64,000 nt of DNA from Pycnococcus provasolii. Lineage: Eukaryota > Chlorophyta > Pseudoscourfieldiophyceae > Pseudoscourfieldiales > Pycnococcaceae. Positions 46,522 through 54,066 of the stretch are shown piece by piece. The position numbers and the translations under genes were made by a program. The notes beneath the pieces are model-generated. The model searched no databases, was not told where the DNA came from, and worked only from the letters and a program-made list of their open reading frames with translations. The first letter of the stretch is position 1. Each line of letters starts with the position of its first letter. The DNA lies in the NCBI GenBank assembly GCA_938743325.2, contig OW568891.1, positions 434,001 through 498,000 on the forward strand, read 5' to 3'.

Positions 46522-48381
46522 ATGTCTGCTGCGGCGGCGGCGGGGTCGGACCTCGCGCGTTCGTGGGAACTCGCGAAAACGGAGCTGTCGAACAGACCCG
46601 TATCCATGAAGAAGCATGAAGCTGGCGCGGTGGTGATCCAACAACAACAACAACAACAACAAAATATTTTGACGACTTCAAATCGGTGTGACGACGTCAA
46701 ATCGGCGGTTACTTCAGATGAAGACGAGGTTACGCCGACGACAACAAAAGCGCGTGAAGAAGATCCACCGGCACCAGCCTCGATGTGCGTCTTCTGGCAG
46801 CAGGGTGTGTGCACGCGTGGCATGCGGTGCCCATTCGTGCATGAAGGCCCAGGGGCTACGGTGTCGAAGAGGCTGTTCGAGGCACAAAAGGCTGCTCAGC
46901 AGCAGCAACAACAACAGCAATCGCCTCCAAGGGGGAACAACAATAACAAGCCAACAGAGAAGGAACGAGCTAACAGGAGCGGTACCACCACTCCACCATC
47001 ACCACCACCGTCAGCGGCAAAAACGTCATCATGGAGGACTTCCATGGAAGTCCTCCAATCATCGCCGGGCCGAAGACAACAGCTGCAGCAACAGCAGAAG
47101 CACGAAGGCGGCAGCAGTACTCCTCCCCAAGGAATGCCGTCACCTCCTCGTCAGTCTTCTCCTCCGTCGTCCCGGGGGTCACCACCACTACCACCAGCAA
47201 CCACAACAACCAGCAGCAGCCTCATGGTGCCAAAGTGCGCACTGTGCTCGCACTGGCTACAGACGGGCGGTGCAAATGGAGGGTGGTGCGCCGTGGGCGA
47301 GGAGACGTGTCAATTCGCGCACGGCATCGAAGAGCTCGAGTGCGCTTGGGAAGTGTACTCGTTCAACGTTCACACAGGTGAGCCCGAGCGATGGAAGCAT
47401 CGCTCCACGAGGCAGGTGATCAAACAAGCACCGGACGAGTGGATTCGATTCAACACAGCCAAGGCGCATCACGCGGCAGCGTCCGCTGCTTCTGCCGCCT
47501 TGAGGGCCCAATTTGCATTCCGATCACACTCACACATGGGACCGATGGTTCAGCAATCGCCGCTTCATCGAGCAGCCGCGGTGGCGGCGATCATCGGTGA
47601 TCGGAGAGGTCAGCAAGAAACGATGCTGCCACCTTCCCAATCCATGTCACTGGCGCCGTCGACTTCTCCCTATCCTCCTGCTCTATCCTCCTCTCATCAT
47701 CATCGTCAGCAGCAGCAGCATCAACCACAACCTTCATCATCGCCGCTGTTGTTGTACCGAAGCAAAAGCTGCGGATACAGCGACTACAAGGCACCATCGT
47801 ACGAACAACAGATGTACACCTACAACTCGAGTTACTATGACGACGAGCAGTTGCAGCAGCAGCAGCAGCAGCACACTCAACTTCGCGATCGTGGCGGCCT
47901 CTTCTCCACACATTCTCCGACGATTGTGCAGCAGCAGCAGCAGCAGAAGCATCAATCGCCATTCCTCCAACGATCTCCGACGACACCACTGCCAAGCAGC
48001 AGCACAACGACGTCGGCGACGCTTGTGCAGCAGCAGCAGCAGCAGAAGCATCAATCGTCATTCCTCCAACGATCTCCGACGACACCACTGCCAAGCAGCA
48101 GCACAACGACGTCGGCGAGGCGACTTCTTTTTGAAAGCCCAATCAAGGCGCCAGCTCTCACAACAACTCAGATGCACTACTCCTCTGCCTCATCCAAATT
48201 TGTACAGAAGGGCACAGAAAGCAATTCTGGCGACAGATCTGCGCTTCGACGCGCGGTGCAAATCGCCTTTGGGACGACAAGGGGCGTCTCAGAGTGCAGC
48301 ATCGCCGCGCAGAGTGCGCTTTCTGTGCTCGATGATGACAACGACAATGTCGAAAGCGGCAGCGTCGACTGGAGCGTGTGA
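46522..48381 (+). CDS. CCCH zinc-finger protein A (Gln/Ser-rich)
   Basis: Start at the ATG at 46522 (MSAAAAAGSDLARS), 619 residues. Finger 1 is CVFWQQGVCTRGMRCPFVH (C-x7-C-x5-C-x3-H, about residue 90). Finger 2, about residue 240, is a wide-spaced variant (CSHWLQTGGANGGWC...CQFAH, C-x13-C-x6-C-x3-H), directly followed by CAWEVYSFN...ERWKHRSTRQVIKQAPDEW, a Trp/His/Pro pattern faintly like a WW fold. The rest is Gln/Ser/Pro-rich, with a duplicated 30-residue block (HQSPFLQRSPTTPLPSSSTT and its near-copy) near the C-terminus. CCCH fingers generally bind RNA, so a post-transcriptional regulator is likely. The gene at 50,490-52,907 carries the same finger-2 module, so the two are paralogues. Confidence 0.8.
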   Translation: MSAAAAAGSDLARSWELAKTELSNRPVSMKKHEAGAVVIQQQQQQQQNILTTSNRCDDVKSAVTSDEDEVTPTTTKAREEDPPAPASMCVFWQQGVCTRGMRCPFVHEGPGATVSKRLFEAQKAAQQQQQQQQSPPRGNNNNKPTEKERANRSGTTTPPSPPPSAAKTSSWRTSMEVLQSSPGRRQQLQQQQKHEGGSSTPPQGMPSPPRQSSPPSSRGSPPLPPATTTTSSSLMVPKCALCSHWLQTGGANGGWCAVGEETCQFAHGIEELECAWEVYSFNVHTGEPERWKHRSTRQVIKQAPDEWIRFNTAKAHHAAASAASAALRAQFAFRSHSHMGPMVQQSPLHRAAAVAAIIGDRRGQQETMLPPSQSMSLAPSTSPYPPALSSSHHHRQQQQHQPQPSSSPLLLYRSKSCGYSDYKAPSYEQQMYTYNSSYYDDEQLQQQQQQHTQLRDRGGLFSTHSPTIVQQQQQQKHQSPFLQRSPTTPLPSSSTTTSATLVQQQQQQKHQSSFLQRSPTTPLPSSSTTTSARRLLFESPIKAPALTTTQMHYSSASSKFVQKGTESNSGDRSALRRAVQIAFGTTRGVSECSIAAQSALSVLDDDNDNVESGSVDWSV

Positions 48382-48495
48382 AACACAAGGTGGGTGGGTT
48401 GTGGGTCACCTCGTGGCATGGATGATGCTACGCGGAAATTTTGCTTGCTTGGTTTGCTTTGTTTTTTCTTTCTTTCTTTCGTGTGTTTTGGAGAT

Positions 48496-49473
48496 TTAAA
48501 TCGTACACCAATCCATCTCTCCCACGGGCACGCAGCCTGCTCTAACGAGCGCGCCGAAGAGTTCGCCAGCACACGCTTGATCTGCGACGATCATAGCGCC
48601 GTCAACGAGTCCCACGCCTGTGATGGCAATCACCGGTGCGCCTCCAAACTGCACGAGCGCGACGTCACGGTCGGTCGCACCCTCCTCGAACGCCTGCACG
48701 ACGCCTGTCCACGTCGGCCCTGCAACGAACAGCATGCGCGTCTCCGCCTCAATGTCGACGACAGCCGCGTCACCGCCAACGGAAGCGCACGCGTCCTCGA
48801 GTGCGGAGAGCACCTGCGCACCCTTCGAGGGTGGTGCGAGCACGAGGATGGCGGAACGTAGTGCGGCGGCGAGCGCGATATCTTTGTTGGTTTCCCCGCT
48901 CGCCCAAGAGAGGTTCTGCGCGCGAAAGGCGTCGTCAATGTCGTGCGTCCCGGATCCTCCTAGCGCTTGCGACGCGGCAGCCAGAGCTTCGTGGCGGTTT
49001 GCGCCGACGAGACGTATGCGCGTCCAGTGCGATCTGTCGACGACGACGGCTGATTGCTGCGCGGCTGTTCTTGCTTCTGCTAAGTTGTTGTAGTTCGCAG
49101 GTACGGCTGTACGCCCGGATACTGACGTGAGCGTCGCCTCGTCGGGTAAGAATTCCGCGTTCATTTCACGCTGAAAGCTCTCGAGGTCACCGTCGATCGC
49201 GGGCGGTTCGAGCGCGTCAAGGTCGAGGCCTAGCGACGCGAGGAGCGCGTCGTCGTCGGAAGAAGAGGACAAGGAGGTAGAAGTCCGACGAGAAGCAGAA
49301 GGTCTCCGAGGAGAATAATAAGACACACGAGAATGCCTTTGACGATGACATGTAGGAAACACGAACAGGAAACGTCGACACACACCAGTGCTACTACTAC
49401 CACTACCACCACCATTGCTACTGCTGCGAGGCACACGGAGCGAACGCACGCGCATCAACGCCGCCGCCGACAT
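48496..49473 (-). CDS. GcvT/YgfZ (IBA57-like) family protein, probably organellar
   Basis: 325 residues from the ATG at 49473. The first 75 or so residues are rich in Arg/Ser and poor in acids, which fits a plastid or mitochondrial transit peptide. The motif VVDRSHWTRIRLVGANRHEAL (about 142-162) matches the opening of the folate-binding COG0354/GcvT fold (D-R-S-x-x-x-x-I-x-x-x-G-x-D/N-R). The C-terminus (FGGAPVIAITGVGLVDGAMIVADQACAGELF) closes the domain. Relatives help mature iron-sulfur proteins. The closest plant counterpart is the plastid COG0354 protein. It is shorter than bacterial YgfZ plus transit peptide might suggest, and the C-x-G-C-Y-x-G-Q-E motif of YgfZ is not seen, as is common in plastid forms. 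It converges on the CCCH gene to its left (114 bases). Confidence 0.6.
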   Translation of the reverse strand: MSAAALMRVRSLRVPRSSSNGGGSGSSSTGVCRRFLFVFPTCHRQRHSRVSYYSPRRPSASRRTSTSLSSSSDDDALLASLGLDLDALEPPAIDGDLESFQREMNAEFLPDEATLTSVSGRTAVPANYNNLAEARTAAQQSAVVVDRSHWTRIRLVGANRHEALAAASQALGGSGTHDIDDAFRAQNLSWASGETNKDIALAAALRSAILVLAPPSKGAQVLSALEDACASVGGDAAVVDIEAETRMLFVAGPTWTGVVQAFEEGATDRDVALVQFGGAPVIAITGVGLVDGAMIVADQACAGELFGALVRAGCVPVGEMDWCTI

Positions 49474-50489
49474 CGCGCGCAGCTGATGTGATCTGATCGG
49501 TCTGGGCCTGTTGTGCGTTGGGGGAGAAAATCAAAATCAGAAAATCCTGAAATCCACACCGGGTGGTGGAAAGGTCACGGGTCCCGATCCTGGTCCGAAC
49601 TGCATTCCGTTCGGGATCCCTCGTGGAGTGCCTTCCCGCCAGACCAGGCTTTTGGGGGGACGTTTCGTTGGGATCCCGGTCCATCTCCTCTCCAGCTCTC
49701 CTCCAACCACCTGCTCTACGTAGGCCAACTCAATCGGGGTACTTAGTTAGGCGCGGTAGGACGATCCACTCCACTCCACTCCACCCGACTCGCGAAGCAT
49801 GTATGTAAGTAGCGTAGCCGCAAGTCGGTTAAGTAAGTCGCCTTGAACTCCGGTAGCACATGACAGTAGCACGCGACGGCACGACAGTATCGAGTGGGCG
49901 GCGGTCGAAAATTGCCTGCGGTTCTTTCTCATCCTTCTCGACTCTGTCAGGCCGCTCACGATCTCGATGACGACAACCCCATTCACCTTCTTTCGCTTGT
50001 ACACAGATGCATCGGAGTTTGGGCTCGCTCGGCATTGCCATCCTCGCACGAGCTCGCTCGCGCATTCTGGAGCGCAGCCCCTATCACATGCATGCGTGAG
50101 AGTCATGAACCAGCTCTCGCGCAATCCGAAGCGAGCACCGCTTCAAAGAGTGGACGCAGGTTCGCGCTTGAACGCGCCGACGCCATTGTGGATGGTGACA
50201 AAGGTTATACAAACGAACAAGAGTAACCCAGAGTTAAGTCAGGGGTGAACCCCGAATTTGAAGTTTTTTCCCCCCCACTGATCCATCTCAGATCAGATTG
50301 AATGGGACCGCCCGAAATCTCCGGGGACGACTTTTTCCCCCCACCCGGCCCGTTTTCGGTCCCCCCTCCCTCCCTCCCTCCCTCCTTTTTTTTCTTCTCC
50401 CTCTCTCTCTCCATTTTTTATTTTTTTATGGTCGTCGGCGGCTTAATCCTACGGCGTTACTACTCATAAGATTTTATTGTTTTTCAGGG
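49474..50489. other. Gene-poor island between the GcvT-like and second CCCH genes
   Basis: It holds dispersed motif copy 4, a tandem ACTCC run near 49,768, polypyrimidine (CCCT)n/(TC)n around 50,361-50,411 and an acceptor-like TTGTTTTTCAG just before the ATG at 50,490. Short open frames are unconvincing. The right end is probably a leader intron of the CCCH gene. Confidence 0.45.
49669..49682 (+). promoter_or_regulatory. Dispersed motif TGGGATCCCGGTCC, copy 4
   Basis: The 12-base core GGGATCCCGGTC again. Unlike the other three copies, no ORF with an ATG directly follows. Confidence 0.35.
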
Positions 50490-52907
50490 ATGCCGTCTTT
50501 CTTTGCGAATACATCGTCTGCCGGTGGTGGTGGTGCCAGTGGTGGTGGAAAGAATAATAAACGAATTGTCACGTACGACTCCGACGACTCCGACAATCAG
50601 CAGCAGGAAGGCTACGACGGTGACTCGTGCTTCTTCTGGGGAATCGGGAACTGCAAACGAGGAGATGCATGCCCGTTCAGCCACGATAAGCCGCGAGGGC
50701 ATGCGCGCCACCATTACAACGCCCCCAACAACAACAAGCAGCAGCAGAAACAACAACAAGAGCCAAAAACGGCGGCGGCGCCGAATTGCTTTTTTTGGGC
50801 GAAGGGACAGTGCACCGCGGGCGACACCTGCCGCTTCCATCACGACCCGCAGCTGTACGGAATTGCCAAGGTGCAAGAAAACAAAGTCCAAGGAGCAGGA
50901 GGAGGAGGTGGGTCCTCTTCTTCTCTCAACCCTGGATACGTGTGCCGTCGCTGCGGAATTCCTGGACATCACATACAGAATTGTCCGACGAACGGCGATC
51001 CTGCTTACGATCCTGCTGACGTGAAGATGAAGAAGAAGGCTGCGGAGGAGAAAAAGAAGGCTGCCAAGCAAAAGCACAGCGTAAAGTTCAACTCGCAGCA
51101 GGCGAAGATTCAAGAGGCTGACGCGCTGAACAGGGAGAAGGACGGCGACAAGAAGGTTGCATCAGCCTCACCGTGGGACGAAGCGCAGTACAAAACCGCC
51201 ATGTGCGTTCACTACATGCGAAACGGTGGCGAGAAGAACGGAGGATGGTGCCTGTACGGAAGCAAGTGCTGCTTTGCGCACGGCGTCTTAGATATGCGGT
51301 GCGTGTGGGATGCGCTCGAAGATGTGAACGGAAACATCATCAAGTGGCGCCATAAGGCGTCGGGGAAGGTGGTGGATGAGATGCCTGACGCATGGCTGAA
51401 GTGGAAGGAGATGCAGGACGAAGCGCGTGGCAAAAAGACGTTGGCGGCGGAGAAAAAGGCGTCTGCGAAGAAAGTTGCACTGAAGAACATGCCAACGTTG
51501 GAGGCGAAGAAGGTGACGCACCTTCACCAGTCACGCTTCGACGGATTCGGCTCGCCCATAGATGGCAATGATGGTGGTGGCTCCCCCATATCATTCGCCG
51601 CTGCCACCTCCAACAACAACAACAACAACAACAAAAACAACAGTAGTAGTAGTACTAGTAGCAGCAGCAGCAGCAATAACAGCAGCAGCACTATTATTGC
51701 CTCAGGGACACCCTGGTCGCGCGTCGTTAGGGCGGCGCCACAAACAGAAGCAGCGACGCAGTCAAACAATGATGTACGTGAATCGGCGTGGAATGCTGAT
51801 TCCAGGCGACGTGTACGTGCTCGTGCCGTGATCAAGGACAGCCTGTCTCGCGCGATGAAAAAGGAGATGGTCGATCTTTTCCCAGACGCGGACGAAACGC
51901 ATTTCAATCACGCGCACGCGCTCGCCGTCGACGCGACGATGGGACTGAACGTCGTTTGCGATATACTCGACGAGCTGTCAACGAAGAAGACGATCGAAAT
52001 AGACGACGTCATCGCTTCCGTTCTTACCGATGCCGCAATATGCATGCTTCAGCAAGGTGGCGAGCAGATTGAGGCTGTTGTGAGTGGTCGCTGGAATGGA
52101 GGAGGAGGAGGTGAACACGTGAATGACAGCTCAATCGACAACAACAGTGGAAGGAGTGGATATGTACGCGACTTTGTGGAAGGCGGTCTTCATCACCTCA
52201 CAGATGATGAGGAGGAAGACAACCACCACCACCACCAGTCGGCTCCCCTAGAAGAAGGCGACAACGGCAGCAGCAACATGGCGAGAATGGCTCATGATGA
52301 ACAACTTGTGCCGTCGGGAGAATGCCAACTTGTTTCTTCTCCCCATCGCAACTGGTGGCCTACGGACACCAGGTGGAAGAAGGATTGTGGCGTACCATCA
52401 GCAGCAGCAATTAATCAGCAGCAGCAGCAGCAGCCTCACAACAACATGTCGACACAGACTGACGTGAACAACGACGCCGACGATGGCTTTGGGGAAGGTG
52501 GTGCAGAGAAACAACACAACAACGACATTCTCAAGACGCAGCTCTGGCAGGTGGCATTGAGCGAGCTACTCAAGGGCGTTCACGAGCTCTATCCTAGCAT
52601 GTCAATGGACACAAAGCAGAGCATAATAACCCAGGTAGTGTATCACACACGTGCACAGGCAAGATTCACGACGCTGCTGGAAGTATTGACTTCCGAATCT
52701 GATAAACCAAGTCCAGGACGACTCCCAGATCTTGAGGCGCTTGTGGGCGAAGCGCAAGCATGGTGTGCATTGCGTCTCGAGCTACACAACATTTTTGCAT
52801 CGACTGCCCAAGCTTTGGCAGAAGATGATGAATTCAACGACCTCGCGCTTGAGGCTGCTGCACAAGTTGCATCGTGGGAGGATGATTACGTCGATGCTGC
52901 CGGTTAG
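50490..52907 (+). CDS. CCCH zinc-finger protein B with CCHC knuckle
   Basis: Start at the ATG at 50490 (MPSFFANTSS), two bases after a splice-acceptor-like TTTTTCAG; 805 residues. Finger 1 CFFWGIGNCKRGDACPFSH (about 46) and finger 2 CFFWAKGQCTAGDTCRFHH (about 102) are C-x7-C-x5-C-x3-H. A CCHC knuckle follows (CRRCGIPGHHIQNC, about 155), then a wide-spaced finger (CVHYMRNGGEKNGGWCLYGSKCCFAH, C-x14-C-x5-C-x3-H, about 240) with the downstream W-x(n)-W-x-H-x(n)-M-P-D-x-W module shared with the gene at 46,522. Residues about 440-520 are flexible and simple. The C-terminal part has two helical, conserved-looking stretches (AMKKEMVDLFPDADETHFNHA, resembling a CUE/UBA-like fold, and LWQVALSELLKGVHELYP). 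Likely an RNA-binding regulator. Confidence 0.8.
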   Translation: MPSFFANTSSAGGGGASGGGKNNKRIVTYDSDDSDNQQQEGYDGDSCFFWGIGNCKRGDACPFSHDKPRGHARHHYNAPNNNKQQQKQQQEPKTAAAPNCFFWAKGQCTAGDTCRFHHDPQLYGIAKVQENKVQGAGGGGGSSSSLNPGYVCRRCGIPGHHIQNCPTNGDPAYDPADVKMKKKAAEEKKKAAKQKHSVKFNSQQAKIQEADALNREKDGDKKVASASPWDEAQYKTAMCVHYMRNGGEKNGGWCLYGSKCCFAHGVLDMRCVWDALEDVNGNIIKWRHKASGKVVDEMPDAWLKWKEMQDEARGKKTLAAEKKASAKKVALKNMPTLEAKKVTHLHQSRFDGFGSPIDGNDGGGSPISFAAATSNNNNNNNKNNSSSSTSSSSSSNNSSSTIIASGTPWSRVVRAAPQTEAATQSNNDVRESAWNADSRRRVRARAVIKDSLSRAMKKEMVDLFPDADETHFNHAHALAVDATMGLNVVCDILDELSTKKTIEIDDVIASVLTDAAICMLQQGGEQIEAVVSGRWNGGGGGEHVNDSSIDNNSGRSGYVRDFVEGGLHHLTDDEEEDNHHHHQSAPLEEGDNGSSNMARMAHDEQLVPSGECQLVSSPHRNWWPTDTRWKKDCGVPSAAAINQQQQQQPHNNMSTQTDVNNDADDGFGEGGAEKQHNNDILKTQLWQVALSELLKGVHELYPSMSMDTKQSIITQVVYHTRAQARFTTLLEVLTSESDKPSPGRLPDLEALVGEAQAWCALRLELHNIFASTAQALAEDDEFNDLALEAAAQVASWEDDYVDAAG

Positions 52908-53092
52908 GAATAGAATCAACAATAGCAACAAGAAGTAGTAAGTAGTAAGTAGTAACAACAAACACTTTGCATCTTCTTGTTCTTCATCACCTTCATCTCT
53001 TCTTCTTCTCCATGCTCACTCAATTATCTTCATCAGCCCTTAGTTCTCCTCCGTCCTCCAATACCTGAATGAGCCTTAGTTCTTCTTCTTAC
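52908..53092. repeat. (AGTAGTA)n and CTT-rich spacer between convergent genes
   Basis: AAGTAGT repeats at about 52,930-52,953, then CTTCTTCTT-rich sequence. CTTAGTTCT occurs twice (about 53,039 and 53,074). Confidence 0.6.
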
Positions 53093-53635
53093 TTAGTTCC
53101 AGTACGCAGAATCTGGGTCAGGCTTAGCTCCAGGTGCTAGCTTCGCCGCCTCAATCGCGATCATGACCTTGCATCCAGGCGGGACATTGTACGACTCCAG
53201 AGTCTTCGTGTCCTCCATCTGCCGACCTGCATAAATCAGCGCGATGTCACTCCAAGCCTGTATCCCTGGCGTGATACCGTTCGGGTTGTTCGAGCGCGCG
53301 ATGCCTCCGTTGAAGAGCGCCTGCTTCACCCTCGCCGCCGTCCAGTCGGGGTACGCCTCGACACGATAGCGGCACCCGTTGCAGAAGAACGCCATGTGCG
53401 TCATATTCGTGCGTGGTGGGATGGTGGGAATGCCCTCGAAGGGCAGATCCATCGTCGCGATTTCCTCAAACACCTCCGCCTCGAGGTGCGGCGGAATTTC
53501 CTCATTCTTGTCGCAGTCCCACGCACCCTTCCCCAGCGACACCTCGCCTCCACCGCCACCGCCACCACCGCCAGGCTGCTGCTGCTGTTGGTTTGTTGTT
53601 GCTGCTGTGGGCGCAGACTCGACGACCGCCGCCAT
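53093..53635 (-). CDS. Ubiquitin-like domain protein
   Basis: 180 residues from the ATG at 53635. The first 35 residues are low-complexity (poly-Gln, poly-Gly). A middle segment (HLEAEVFEEIATMDLPFEGI) is followed by MAFFCNGCRYRVEAYPDWTAARVKQALF and then IALIYAGRQMEDTKTLESYNVPPGCKVMIAI. The last part matches the second half of the ubiquitin fold (L-I-F-A-G-K-Q-L-E-D...T-L-x-D-Y-N-I...), with a 20-residue insertion before it. The C-terminus runs on to DPDSAYWN without a Gly-Gly, so it is not a conjugated modifier but a fixed UBL adaptor, perhaps for proteasome or p97 binding (inference). The C-x2-C in strand 1 is unusual. Confidence 0.75.
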   Translation of the reverse strand: MAAVVESAPTAATTNQQQQQPGGGGGGGGGEVSLGKGAWDCDKNEEIPPHLEAEVFEEIATMDLPFEGIPTIPPRTNMTHMAFFCNGCRYRVEAYPDWTAARVKQALFNGGIARSNNPNGITPGIQAWSDIALIYAGRQMEDTKTLESYNVPPGCKVMIAIEAAKLAPGAKPDPDSAYWN

Positions 53636-54066
53636 TGTAACTAAGAGTGAAAATGATGAAAAGTAACGCTTGGAAGTCCAAGTGGGAGGGGGAAGAGAAG
53701 AGGGGGTGATGATTGGGGGTTTAAAAGATTCAGTTCAGAGTAGTTAGGGGTTATTATTAGATCGCAAGCAAGACCCCCTCATCAGGCTTGCTAGCCAGTT
53801 GCCATAATGCATGTTCGTCCCAAGGTGTATCCCCATTTTTGGCATTTTTGCAGCCGCCCTTTCGCCGCCCACCCCAAAAATTCGATTTGCGGGACAAATA
53901 TGTAATAATATCTAATCGCCATACGTATCTTTTCCCCAGAACGCGTTTTTTTTTTGTTTTCTTGGAAGGAATTCCCACCACACTCTCTCTCTTCTTCACG
54001 ACTTCACTTCCCAGACGGACGTCGTCATGCTGCGCTCGCCGTAAGTAAGTAAGTAAGTAAGTTACG
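53636..54066. other. Spacer between divergent UBL and RAP genes
   Basis: It contains a T9 run near 53,947, a five-unit (GTAA)n microsatellite at 54,041-54,062 ending five bases before the next ATG, and otherwise unremarkable sequence. Confidence 0.5.
54041..54062 (+). repeat. (GTAA)5 microsatellite
   Basis: GTAAGTAAGTAAGTAAGTAA directly before the RAP gene start. Each unit matches a consensus splice donor. Confidence 0.9.

Noticed and set aside
49967-50248. LYTDASEFGLA, reminiscent of an RNase H start in retroelements
   Set aside because: A single short match with no reverse transcriptase, integrase or repeat ends nearby.
50298-50489. Upstream extension of CCCH gene B through an ATG at 50,298
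   Set aside because: It reads through polypyrimidine sequence and ends in a splice-acceptor-like TTTTCAG next to the preferred ATG.
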